Shown: positions 23,301 to 32,850 of the stretch, one piece after another
Layout: each line of letters starts with the position of its first letter
Numbering within the stretch: the first letter of the stretch is position 1
Assembly: GCA_012845835.1 (NCBI GenBank)
Contig: JABAKD010000027.1
Coordinates: forward strand, 13,066,487-13,130,486
Direction: 5' to 3'
Origin: Undaria pinnatifida
Lineage: Eukaryota > Sar > Phaeophyceae > Laminariales > Alariaceae
Length of the DNA: 64,000 nucleotides
Position numbers and translations under genes: made by a program
Notes under the pieces: model-generated
The model's database searches: none
Seen by the model: only the letters and a program-made list of their open reading frames with translations
Told to the model about the DNA's origin: nothing

Positions 23301-26300
23301 AATAGTTGTGTATCATGAGGAAAACGAATGCGAAGGGAAAATGCGTTGTTCTGCTCACCTGTCGGGCTTGAGGCTTTTGCTGCAGTAAGTCGATGAACCG
23401 TAAACGGTCCCAATGGCTAGGAAAATAGGCCAACGAAACCACTTGTAAGATTAAGAGAATGAGTGAGATGCAGTTCTTCAACCTGTCAGGCAGGAAGTGC
23501 TGGACTCAAAAATTCCCGTCTCTACAGTATCATATAACTTTGGCGTCTGGCATTCCCACCGTGTACCTCGCGCCCACCGTCCGCCTTGTGGTGTCCTCGC
23601 CCCTCCCTTCGCTGCTTCTGTCGTCGATATTCCCAATGTCTGGTACGGGTTTCCAGGTGCGTGTAACCCCGACCCTTGCCTCAACGGTGGCTCCTGCTCT
23701 ATTGATCCTGCTGGCGGACATGTGTGCTCCTGCGCCGAGGGATACGGTGGCATGGCCTGCCAAACCGACGATTCGTGTGAGTCGTGTGTGACACAATTAA
23801 ATTGTTAAGACATTTTCTTTCATTGGGTTGCTCGTATAGCCGCTTGTTCACCACGGACAATGGCTTCAGTGACATGGTCTACTGTAATGTGAGAAGATCA
23901 TCAGCATCAACAAGCGTTTACGAGATGGCCGGTGACAGGTTGCTTCCGTCAAGGGGAGTGCTCGCCGTACAAGATTGGAGCTGACTCGCTGATGGTACAC
24001 TCGCGGCGCTCGTTTCAAAATGAAAACCATTTACTCAAGCGTGCTTTATACGGCAAGCGTTCGACCGCCGAGCCATCCCACAAAAGGGGTGCAGCGGATT
24101 CTAAGATTTTTATGGGCTCCTAACATGAGGAGCTCAATATATCACCATCACCCGAAACATGACTTCAAAGGCACTTGCTCGGGCAATCCTACCGACACTT
24201 TCATGCGCTAGTCCTAAGACAAGTATACTGTTAAGAGTGTCGGAGGAACCGGTAGTTTCTCACTTGAGTATCTCAACCGGACTAGAACACCATTAGTTAA
24301 TCCAACAACTGCAACCCCTACCGCACTATAGAGGGATGACTCCGCCGTCCCCTTTCCCTCTGGCACACAAGCATTCGACCCTCGCATCCTCTATTCCTTT
24401 CACGAACATGAGTTCCCTCTCTCCCTGAAAAGCATGCCTCCCTTCCTCTTGCATCAGTCCCCCCTCTGACAAACATGTGTTCCTTTGTCTTGTGCCCCTG
24501 CCATATGTGCCCCACACACTACGTAACCCCGTGTCAAGCAGCTCTCGCGTCGTTCTACATCGAGCTGGACTACTCCGGTACTTGGACGGACGCCCGGCAA
24601 GCTGTATTCCAGTCTGCTGCTGACAGGTGGCACTTCTAAAACTTCCGCTCTTGACAAAGTTGTTGCGGTAAAGAGTGAGCTGGGCCACCGTATGGGGGAG
24701 GGGGGGATAATTTGGTGCTTGCCCTGATTGTTTGAACATTGACAGTGCATCTCTTTCGAGACGGAGATAGGGGAGGTTACGGTTGGGGTGTTTACTCAAA
24801 CAATAGAAAGGAACGATATAGTCTATAAGGTCTCTGTTCCGTCGGCGGGTAACCCCGCCCGTTACGCTTCGTAGGTGAAATTGTGTGTGTGTCCTCAACA
24901 TCTGAAATGGCCGTTCGAATGTGAAGCTTGAGCTGCGCGGAGCTGTTTTCCATTGCGTGTTTGCTTGCTTCGAAGTTTCTGTATGTATCCCGTTGGTAGC
25001 AATCAAAACAAAACCCTAACGTCGCCTTTATTTTCAGGCCCGATGGTGAGGACGCATTTTTCCGAGTTATGACGCTCCGCCCACCACCACAAGACCGAGT
25101 GTAGATCCTACACTGTGAACGCCCATTGCTGTGTGATAACACACCACCCTGCCCATGAATGTAAGGACCGTTTGGTATTCATATTAATACACAAAATCTA
25201 CATGAATTTCCTGTCAAAGGAGTAACGTTGGAGTTTTGTTTAAACCGTCTTGAGTATGCCACGGTTGCTTCGTTCGGTCTCCTGTTGACGGGCCCCCTAT
25301 GAAAGCTTCTTAGATAAATTGACCCCGTCATAATTGCATCACGGGTGTCGGGGATAAACTACACGGATTTTGGGGTGAGGTATTTTTTTCACGGTAAAAA
25401 TAGAAGCGGTCACGAATATACTGTGAAGTAGGAAGTTTTCAGAAAGAAGGACAAGTGAGCGAAAACAAGCGAGCTGTTGACGTATGTGTGTGAATACCAG
25501 TCTGTCACGTTCCACAGTTGATACCCAAAACAAAACGCATTGAAATATGGCAAGCGTAACAATTTTATCAAACGGGTCCATATTGGTCCACCTCCACCCT
25601 TGCGCTCTGTGTCTTTAGGTGGTCTGAAGTCATCACCAACGTGCCTTGCGGAGGGGCAACCAATTACCCCGCCGGTCGGCTTTTGATCACGGCGACTCTT
25701 GAGGAAATCGACGGAGAATACGGCACCTTGGGCTCTGCCGGCCCGACATCGATTTGGACGGCTTGCCCGGTGAGTGCAGATATCTGACGCGTGCTCCGGT
25801 AGAGGTAGAGTTTTTCGGCTAAACTAATAGTTTCTGAATGAAGGGGGCTGTTTAACCCAAAATAGTCGGCATGTCATTCTTGTTTCGATATAAGAGTCGT
25901 TGCATACCTAGGCCATGGGATTGTTGTTCAAGTTTGCTGGGCTCCTTCACCCCAAAATCATCAGAATTTCAATATTTGTTTTCATTATTATCGCTGTATA
26001 CGCCCATCATAGGCCATGGAACCGTTCATCGGGGAAAACGTTTTTACTTCTCCATATCCGTCTTTTGGGTGGGTGAGGTACAAATATAGTTCCTCGAGTG
26101 GTTAGGAGCCTCAGAAACCAATCGGTGCACCTCTACTGAAGCATGCGTCTTTGTGTCTTAGTACGGTATATGGAGCTCATTAACGCCCTTACAACTGGAA
26201 ACCCGTTTTGGGGGACACATCACTTAGAATTAATATAGGGGAGGGATTTGGGGCTCTTAAGGGGATAAGTAAAGGAGCCTCAGAAAACAAACGCAGCATC

Positions 26301-29300
26301 CCTCAGACAGATACCATGCGTCATCTGCTACGATCGGAGAAGCACTTTTTGACCGTTTTGTTTTCTGGCAGACCAGGCCTCCTCGCGAAGTGAGGAACAC
26401 TACACGCGAAAATCTTGAATATCGGCAATGTTATCCGGAGTTATATATCTACGAGTGGTTTAAGGCATTGGACTCATTGACTGGGTTGCACATTGAACTG
26501 CTGCTTCTGAAGGTCGCGTGTGGTACTGCGATCCTCGCGCGTGTTATCTTTTGTCTTGAAATAGTATGTATGGATTAATTCAATATCCCTCCCCATACTG
26601 CTGTCTGCCATATGCGCATGGCGTTCTATCCGTTTTTGTACACCAGACTATCAGCGCTGTCGGCGTCATGAGGTTCGACATCGCTGACATCGCCTGGATG
26701 GAGACCGAAGGCTTGTTCGAAGGCGTCATTCAGCACGAGATGGGCCACGTTATCGGAATCGGGTACGTACGTACCCCGGGCTGGCTGGAGGCATGCTGAC
26801 CGGAGTCCTCGCAGATTGACCACTTGCAAGTCCTTAGTTTAGTTATAACAGTGGTTTCCGTCTGCTTTCTGGGGAAAATTATGGGGTTTTACTATACACC
26901 AGGTGCAGTTCAATATTGTCGGATGACAAAATTAATGACTATTGCACATAAATTGCTGATAGGGCGAGTTAGAGGGACAACTGTAATTCAATAGTCCAAA
27001 ATCACTAATTAATTACCATTTTTGGTGATTCGGAGAGACATGACCATCTACGGTGGTCACCATTTCCCCTCTGAACTATATACCGCTGGTGCATAGATAA
27101 ATCAGCAGTGGTATTGGAATTCGTAGCGCTACTGTACTAAAAATGTGTGTGCATTGATCTTTAGTTAATAAGTCATACCCTGGTACCACGCTCTCGAAGA
27201 AACTATAATATTTAGTAGTGGCTACGTCTGAGGGAGACTACCTTTCCTTCTGGAGTTGCGCTCGAAACGTGCGCAAAATCTACTTTTGGGTCGAGCGACC
27301 CCATTTTGACAAAAATATGTTTCTAAAAAAACATATCACCAAGAGCGTTGTATGAACAGCCCTCTGTATTTAGCGGTAAAGCAATCACAACACAGTGTTT
27401 ACCCATTATTGCTGTCTGTGGAAGGGGCCACACAGAAAAAAAGAAGTCGATTCGGTTCGAAGCCGTCATCCACGCATGCAAAAAGTACGCATTAGGCGCC
27501 GAAGTCCACCTCACAAACGGTTCTTAGTGGAGGATGCAGCTCACGAATCGCGCAACTAGCCGAACACCTCACGGCGCTTCGAGCTTAGTGCACGCGATAT
27601 CTGCCTGGTGGGTGAAAACTCGACGTGTTCCATCACTGTCTTGTAGGGATGCGAGGGTCCATGGCCACACGACTAAGGCTATGCAGCAAATATGTACGCC
27701 TTCCCTGCAGTCCTGACACCCTCCCGGTTGTCCTGACACCCTCCCTGTTGTCCTGGTTTTTTATATGGAATTTGAGTCACCTCCCAACCCCAAATTGTCA
27801 AGATATTAGAGAGCCTCGTAGAAGTTTATTGTTGATGAACGGTGGGATTCGAACCCACGACTCCAAAAGCCCATGGTCTGCCGACGACGCCATTTGTTAA
27901 ATAAAATTATTAGACGGTGCTTCGTACATTTGAGTTCGAACTGGGAAAATGTTAGGTAATGGTTGGATCGCCTATCATCCAGACCTAGCCTTATACAGTA
28001 GACATCTCCGTTTAAGGGACGCCGAGATAAGGGAAAACGGCATATAATCGGCCTCAACTTCCTGTGCACCGTTTATGCCCAAATTAAGGGACCCTGATAG
28101 TAGCTGCAACGCTCAATATAGTGGACCCCAGAGTCTGTCATCATTGGCCAATACACTGCCTCCCGATTGCGAAACGGCATAGATAGAGGTTACTACAAAA
28201 GGAGTTATGTGCGCGCAAAGTGCCATATGTGACAAATCTATTAAGGGGCGTCGGTACGTACGGGACCTTTCCGCCAAGAGGCACCATTATGGTCCCATAG
28301 AAGAGGATACCTAACGTTACACCATGCCACCGCTTACGTGATCCCAGGACCTTGTGGGGAGATTGCTCGACGTGCAGGACGGACGGCGACTCTAACTGGA
28401 AGTGTCCCGCTGCCGTGGCTGTCTACAACGATCTTCTGGGCGACCCGGCTGGAAGCGATGCCGACATTATTGAGCTGGACGGAGGGAGTGGTGAGACAAC
28501 AAAAGTGCTACCTACGATATAAGTATGTCATATTCACGTTTTGCTAAACAAATTTCCACATCTGGGACAGATCATGATCTAAATCATAATGAAAATATGT
28601 ATATATTATCTTTGAAGAGCAGATCCTGCACTTACCGTTATGAGCTGCCGTGCAGGATCTGTACATAAAATATGGATCCAGCCCAGAATTCACGCGCGGG
28701 ATAATGCAGATCGCACGGCTTCCAGCCGGTAACATGAGCTGGACCGCACAGATCTTCCTTGAAAGATCTAGATCATCAAGTGGGGATAGAGAGATCATCT
28801 GTCCGATGTGTGAAAGTTTCTGGCTGACGGCTCCCTGTGTATGCATAGCTCAGGAAGTGGGGAATAATCATTGCTAAGTTGAATCATCCTACGGTAGGAG
28901 TAGCTCTCTTTGGGCCAAAGGTTTCTGATCGATCTGATTGGTTGAGCTCCTCAAGTGTAGAACCATAATTGGTTATCATAGTATGATTGATCGTGTTACG
29001 GGTTTACTTGTTTTGGGACCAGCCCATAGAAATGCTGGTCGGGTTGCGCGAACGAATGTTTGTCATGGTTCGGGTGATGTTGACATTCACCTCCTCCTCA
29101 TGTTAGGAGCTCGGAAAATTCTCAGAATCTGCTTCGCCCCTAGCGTGGAATGGCTCGTTTCTCGATGTCGACGTTTGGCTGAGGCATCGGTCTCTTCGAC
29201 AAAGGAGCCTCAGAATAGGTAGGGTCACGTCTACCGTGGACCGCGTCCAGCGTCGATCGCTCTCGAACCCCCCCCAGCCAGAACAATAAGGCTTTGGTGC

Positions 29301-32300
29301 ACATGGGTCGGCATATGGTTAACTTAAGCCGCTACGACTCCCTTGGCACCAAACCCTTCGACTCCGCCAAACTCCTACGCAAACCCCCGTTCCACACTCC
29401 CCATGGTGCTAATGATATATGGCAGGAACTGCGTGCGGCCACTTCGACGAATCTATCTTCGAGGATGAGCTGATGACAGGCTATGTCAACAGGGTGAGAT
29501 ACACTCGACGGATAGCTTGTCGACATGGTACACGGCTGTGGTACTGCCCTTGAGGGCTTCGGGTGACACGGTTTCTCTTTAGAGGGCTTTATGACGACGT
29601 TTGTTTGTGACCGGGCATGCATTGCTCGTCCTAATACCGGGAATCGCGCGCGTCACAAGCTAAACGCGGTGTTTTTTTGGATGTCGTTCGGAGTGACTGC
29701 GTACTGGTAAAAACTGTTTGATCGGTTTCGTATATATTTTAAGTGTCAAGATCCGATATTTTTCTGGATGCCGTGACATTTTCTACGATAGTCCCCCCCA
29801 AAACCAGCGATTTTCTCAACGAACGTTTCACGGCTGCTCGACACAAGAAAGGCCGCTATTAAAAAATAGTCCACATATGTTTTATTGTTTGCTAATGACT
29901 ATCGAACGATGACGTCGGGGTGGCAAGGGGCACCGTATTTCAGGAGGTACGGCCGGTATCTGGTGTTTAAAACCGGCGATTTCGTCAAAGAAAAGTTGGG
30001 GGGGGCACCGTAGAACGACTCTCCTTTTGAGCAACTGCGTACTGGTTAAAACTGTTTGGTCGGTTCCCTATATAGTCTATGTGTCGAGAAAACAACGCCG
30101 CTACAGACGGAACATTGCCGCCCGAGAACAAGTAACGAGAGTAATCCAACCATGCAATTATTTTACAGCGGGTGCTTTGGTGACGAAATGCCTTCAGACT
30201 GCCGGGGCTTGCCTAACATATTTTCGTGTTCCCGATGGTTGTTTCCAATTGACACCGTTGACATGCTCATCATTAGCCGTCGGTATTTTTTATCGGGCGA
30301 CGCGTCCATTGTTTCGCGTAAAAAAGGAAGTCGGTTCACGAATGAGGCGTAAAATTGCATGCAGCAATACGATAAAACAATGTAGGTGCCACCCGCCCCC
30401 CCCCCCCCCTCCGCGCCCCTAGCGTAGCATGGCAGACAAACGTTACCGTAGAGGTAATCTACTTTTCCCCTGCAAGGTCCTTGACTTGAAGAGTTCTATA
30501 CCTCACTCAAAAGCTAATTTTGAGGAAGGACTAAAGCGTAACACCCGTCATGACCTACAGGTATGTCATATACAAAAATCTATCGCCACGCACAAAACTC
30601 ATACCTGGTACCTGGTATGTACGAGTATTGCAACACTAGAGGAGTGGCGTTTCCGACGACTTTGGGTTTAAAGGAACCCCCGCTGTTCAGAAACAATTTC
30701 ATTTTTGTTTTTAGCCGAAAAATGTGAACCTCCATCGTAGCAGGCGTAGGGTTTAAAACATGAACTTATAACGAAGTGTGTGCGTGCCTGGCGTTCGCAG
30801 GATGGTATGCCACTGTCGAAGATGACGGCGGCATTGCTCGACGACACCAATTACATCGTCGACCCTAGCATGGTGAGAAGACCAACAAGCTACTATTGGA
30901 GAAGAAAGGGGGGGGGTACTCATTTGCTCCGTGGCTTAGTGATTTGACCATCGACCACGCGTCCCGCTCGAGACAGAGCACCGTTCTTGATGCAGCTGGA
31001 GACGCCTCCAACATTTGGGCGTCATATTCGCGTGTCTCCATCAAATACATGATAAAACCATTGCTCTGCATATCCCCTGCCTGCTTGGCCGTCCGTGGCC
31101 AGCGTCAATCTCTCAGGATGGCGATATTTTTCGCGTTACTGTCTATGGGGACAAACTTGTCCATGGCCGTGGTCCGTAGAATCATAACGACAAAGAGGGG
31201 TGGTGGGTAAATTCACATCATGTGCATAGTTGTATTCCTATGACTACCAACCCTCGCATCCCAACAATGTCCGAACGGAGCACGTCGGATCTGCGCGGAG
31301 GTGGAGGGGGTTCTTTTGTTTCCTGCCCTTTGTCGTTTGATCGCTGACCACGCATCCTTTTCGAGACGGAGCACCGTTTGGGGAAGCACTTTCAGGAGCT
31401 TTTTTTCCAAACCTAGGGCCATTCGCGCGTGAAGCTACTCCGTTCAGCGATATACGCCGCCATGAAGTTGTTTGCCAAGCTATATACGCATTAAGCTAAA
31501 GTACCCACGGGGACGTCGTTAACTAAAGTGCCACCGGAGGCACCTTCAAGACATCATTTTTTCGGGTGAGGTTAGGAGGCGGTTGACTCGTGCTACGGCA
31601 GGGAGGCACCATTCATTTTATGGAGCTCCTCACTTGTCGAGGAGCGGTGCACCTCACACAAAACCTTGTTTTTTTGTGCACACGGCAAGTGCAATCCGAT
31701 TAACAAAACCCGTGACCCAGGAATACAAAACGATCAGTTAGATTAAGCAGCCACCTCATTCACAAAATAAATGTTCTTGTAGTGGTATACCTTAATACTG
31801 TTATCGTAGAATGCGTCGATTGTAAGTTGGTGACGCTACAGAGTACGTTGGTCACAATATCCGCCACGGATATTGAAGTGCATGTTTAGGTGGATGCCTC
31901 CCTCACTAGTAAGCAGAATCAGCTTCGAATGCCAATCAGTGTTTGTATTTAGACTTTCCGTTCTTTCTCTCGCACACGAAAATTCGTTTCCACTGCCATT
32001 CAATACTTGAGTTTAGATGGATGTGAAACCTCTTCCCACCAGCGCTAGCAAACACCATCCGCTTAGAATGTCAATCAATGCTCGTGCTTCGATGGATGCC
32101 CACACTCTCCCTCCCTCGTTGGTAAACAAAATCCGCTCCGATTTTCCATCAATGGTTTGTGGGTGTGGGTGGATGCCTCTGCCGTCCCTCCCGCGCTACC
32201 GTATTAAACTAAATCCTCTTGGAGTGTTTACACCCCCCCTCCCGCTCTCGCACGCGATTTCGGACGCCCACCAATATTTGTCTTTAGGTGGATGCCTACA

Positions 32301-32452
32301 CTCTCCCTTCCCGCCGCGAGAACTCCATCGTGACCGAGCCTGCTCCTGACGCGTTTGTGCTGGGAGATATCGCTGTGGACACGATGATCGACCTCATCGA
32401 CGAAGACGGGGAGGTCTCCGGCCAGATGGTTGGAATCAATATGCAGTTCTAA
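19741..32452 (+). CDS. leishmanolysin-like (M8) zinc metalloprotease, secreted, ten exons
   Basis: Joined exons: 19741-20326, 21973-23277, 23657-23776, 24539-24626, 25619-25769, 26647-26762, 28348-28490, 29426-29493, 30801-30872, 32288-32452. All junctions are GT-AG and the reading frame is continuous, giving 2814 nt and 937 residues. Order of parts: signal peptide (about 1-23), unknown Cys-containing domain (to about 195), Pro/Thr-rich linker (196-630), one EGF-like module (631-670), M8 catalytic region (about 671-900). The zinc site is H780-E781-M-G-H784-V-I-G. The third histidine is H842 after a long insertion, and the Met-turn is M853, eleven residues later as in leishmanolysin. Expected activity is zinc-dependent endopeptidase at the cell surface or in the wall, with the Pro/Thr linker probably O-glycosylated. 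The start was chosen because the ATG at 19741 opens directly into the signal peptide; an in-frame ATG at 19606 would add 45 basic residues. Substrate unknown. Confidence 0.88.
20326..20425 (+). repeat. 50-bp tandem duplication containing the exon 1 donor site
   Basis: Two identical 50-bp units (20326-20375, 20376-20425), each starting GGTGAGTGAGTGAGG. Exon 1 ends at the first base, so the intron 1 donor is present twice. Use of the second donor would put an in-frame TGA at 20332 into the message. Confidence 0.92.
20471..20740 (-). mobile_element. MITE-A copy 4 (intron 1)
   Basis: Left terminus has AGAGAGGTGCACC; right has GCACCTCTATCGTAGTGCGC. Core in reverse: GACGAGTTTGGGGTAGGGAG and ACCCATGGTGTGGCCTAGG. 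Confidence 0.72.
21441..21699 (-). mobile_element. MITE-A copy 5 (intron 1)
   Basis: Clear inverted termini GACGCATGCTGCGGTAGAGG and CCTCTATCGCAGCAAGC. Internal CATCCCGACGATTTGGGTTT and GATCCCATGGTCTGGGTAT. Confidence 0.75.
21973..23277 (+). CDS. exon 2: Pro/Thr-rich mucin-like repeat linker
   Basis: Residues 196-630 are almost entirely Thr, Pro and Ala, built from about 14 copies of a 28-residue (84-nt) unit of the type DTPAPTTAPTPGPTTAPTTA. Exon 1 contributes a G and this exon begins AT, giving D, so the frame is preserved (phase 1 to phase 1). The acceptor follows a pyrimidine-rich tract ending in CCAG. Such linkers are usually heavily O-glycosylated, extended wall or matrix spacers. The opposite strand is also open as a Val/Ala/Gly frame, a by-product of the repeat. 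Confidence 0.8.
23657..23776 (+). CDS. exon 3: EGF-like module
   Basis: A single phase 1-1 exon encoding CNPDPCLNGGSC, a loop, then CSCAEGYGGMAC. The six cysteines match the EGF pattern (C-x4-C-x5-C, then C-x-C-x8-C). The symmetric phase is what exon-shuffled EGF modules show. It probably mediates adhesion or protein contact and places the catalytic region away from the Pro/Thr stalk. The GTGAGT donor at 23777 keeps the frame into exon 4. Confidence 0.82.
24539..24626 (+). CDS. exon 4: start of M8 region
   Basis: Encodes SFYIELDYSGTWTDARQAVF and then QSAADR, which matches the conserved beginning of leishmanolysin-like catalytic regions (beta strand, then an aligned helix ending in RW). The final AG joins the first G of exon 5 to make the Arg before Trp. 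The acceptor is a tandem AAGCAG, so 24539 or 24542 may be the first base, with or without one residue. A minus-strand frame of 226 codons here is a shadow. Confidence 0.8.
25619..25769 (+). CDS. exon 5: M8 region upstream of zinc site
   Basis: Encodes WSEVITNVPCGGATNYPAGR followed by LLITATLEEIDG and GSAGPTSIWTACP. The RWxEVIT, LLI-x-A-x-x-x-x-IDG and GxAGP motifs are characteristic of the leishmanolysin-like family. Acceptor TTTAG, donor GTGAGT, ends in phase 0. Intron 5 begins immediately with a MITE-A copy (25785). Confidence 0.85.
25785..26149 (+). mobile_element. MITE-A copy 6 (intron 5), internally duplicated
   Basis: Termini TGACGCGTGCTCCGGTAGAG and CACCTCTACTGAAGCATGCG. The middle has two partly overlapping cores (AGGCCATGGGATTGTTG...and AGGCCATGGAACCGTTC), making it longer than other copies. 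A further fragment may continue to about 26350. Confidence 0.7.
26647..26762 (+). CDS. exon 6: zinc-binding motif HEMGH
   Basis: Encodes TISAVGVMRFDIADIAWMET and then EGLFEGVIQHEMGHVIGIG. GVMRFD is the conserved strand before the active-site helix. H780 and H784 are the first two zinc ligands and E781 the general base. The donor GTACGT at 26763 leaves GG, completed by G from exon 7. Two further GTAC steps follow but would break the frame. Confidence 0.9.
27825..27905 (-). other. tRNA-like sequence (pol III A and B box), intron 6
   Basis: The minus strand contains TGGCGTCGTCGG (A-box-like) and GTGGGTTCGAATCCCACC, a perfect T-arm and B box. The anticodon stem does not pair convincingly and no full cloverleaf forms, so this is a tRNA relic or SINE head rather than a functional tRNA. 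The GCCGACGACGCC segment also occurs next to the TRIM LTR at 49490. Confidence 0.5.
28348..28490 (+). CDS. exon 7: M8 insertion between zinc ligands
   Basis: Encodes TLWGDCSTCRTDGDSNWKC followed by PAAVAVYNDLLGD and a run to ELDGGS. GxGTLW directly after the HExxHxxG motif is the usual continuation in this family, and the segment supplies most of the insertion before the third zinc histidine. Acceptor CCCAG at 28347; ends in phase 1 at GTGAGA. Confidence 0.83.
28618..28663. repeat. 12-bp inverted repeat (intron 7)
   Basis: CAGATCCTGCAC and GTGCAGGATCTG separated by about 18 bases. Intronic hairpin with no further context. Confidence 0.75.
29426..29493 (+). CDS. exon 8: third zinc histidine and Met-turn
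   Basis: Encodes TACGHFDESIFEDELMTGYV followed by NR. H842 is the third zinc ligand and M853 the Met-turn methionine of the metzincin fold. ELMTGY is a family signature. The short 68-nt exon would be missed by frame-length methods. Acceptor GGCAG, donor GTGAGA, ends in phase 0. Confidence 0.87.
29781..30015 (-). mobile_element. MITE-C copy 1 (intron 8)
   Basis: Termini TTCTACGATAGTCCCCCCCA and GGGGGGCACCGTAGAA are inverted. The interior (GACTATCGAACGATGACGTC, GGTGGCAAGGGGCACCGTAT) is the reverse complement of 50254-50494. Confidence 0.78.
30440..30748 (-). mobile_element. MITE-A copy 7 (intron 8)
   Basis: Left GTTACCGTAGAGGTAATC, right ACCTCCATCGTAGCAGGCG; reverse core TTCCGACGACTTTGGGTTTA. 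A C-run (30398-30409) lies just upstream. Confidence 0.68.
30801..30872 (+). CDS. exon 9: post-Met-turn helix
   Basis: Twenty-four codons, DGMPLSKMTAALLDDTNYIV and then DPSM. This aligns with the PLSxxTxAxLxDxGYxVD segment that closes the catalytic domain in leishmanolysin-like proteins. Phase 0 at both ends, acceptor TTCGCAG, donor GTGAGA. Confidence 0.83.
31584..31818 (-). mobile_element. MITE-A copy 8 (intron 9)
   Basis: Left GACTCGTGCTACGGCAGGGA, right TTATCGTAGAATGCGTC. Interior is degraded but keeps GAGCTCCTCACTTG and AACCCGTGACCCAGG. Confidence 0.6.
31880..32312 (+). repeat. degenerate tandem repeat spanning the exon 10 acceptor
   Basis: Units of about 80-130 bp contain TTTAG(G/A)TGGATG, CTCTCCCT and CCAATCA/GTCAATCA segments. 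Starts lie near 31886, about 32010, 32090, 32168 and 32283. The last unit provides the acceptor (TTTAG) and first about 25 coding bases of exon 10. Earlier units are decoy acceptors; the one at 31886 is open for about 20 codons until a TAG. Confidence 0.65.
32288..32452 (+). CDS. exon 10: C-terminal tail and stop
   Basis: Fifty-four codons and TAA, beginning VDAYTLPSRRENSIVTEPAP and ending GQMVGINMQF. The tail is acidic, with no transmembrane segment or obvious lipid-anchor signal. The first about 25 nt belong to a degenerate tandem repeat that fills the end of intron 9, and the last about 30 nt are the first unit of a 31-bp minisatellite continuing downstream. Confidence 0.82.
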   Translation: MDAYTLPSRRENSIVTEPAPDAFVLGDIAVDTMIDLIDEDGEVSGQMVGINMQF

Positions 32453-32850
32453 CCTGCTACACAACGGGTGGGTCTGATAAAAATGGCTGGAACAGGAATG
32501 CACTTCTAACCTGACAGCCAACGAGCGTGTTCCGCTGTTTCGTTCGCATGACTACAATCGAGATGTAGAGTTCAAACCTGCCAGCCAACGGTCGTGGGTA
32601 CATCAGATGGTCGGGTTCGAGATGCGGGCCAAACCAAAGGACTGGAACCGAGACGCAGTTCCAACGAGATGGCTGGAGAAAAAAATGCACCGCCAACGAA
32701 ATGGCTGAAATCGTGGTGTGTTTCGAACCAGATGGGTGGAGTCGAGAAGGAATTATAATCATATTGCTGTAATCGAGATAAAGTTCTAGCCATATTGACT
32801 GGAGCCGAAATCGAGATTCAGTTCTAACCATAAGGCTAGAACCTTCATGC
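32420..32850 (+). repeat. 31-bp minisatellite beginning inside the last codons
   Basis: The first unit, ATGGTTGGAATCAATATGCA then GTTCTAACC, contains the stop codon. About ten diverged units follow, each ATGG(C/T)TGGAATCGAGATGCA-like and many ending TTCTAACC or TTCCAACG. Two early units carry an extra GCCAGCCAACG. The array would form the 3' UTR. Confidence 0.82.

Noticed and set aside
21851..23413. 520-codon minus-strand Val/Ala/Gly frame
   Set aside because: Antisense of the Pro/Thr-coding exon 2. The plus-strand exon fits the protease frame, splice sites and phase.
24326..25006. 226-codon minus-strand frame
   Set aside because: Overlaps protease exon 4 antisense and has no recognisable domain.
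27825..27905. Functional tRNA gene
   Set aside because: A and B boxes are good but acceptor and anticodon stems do not pair.
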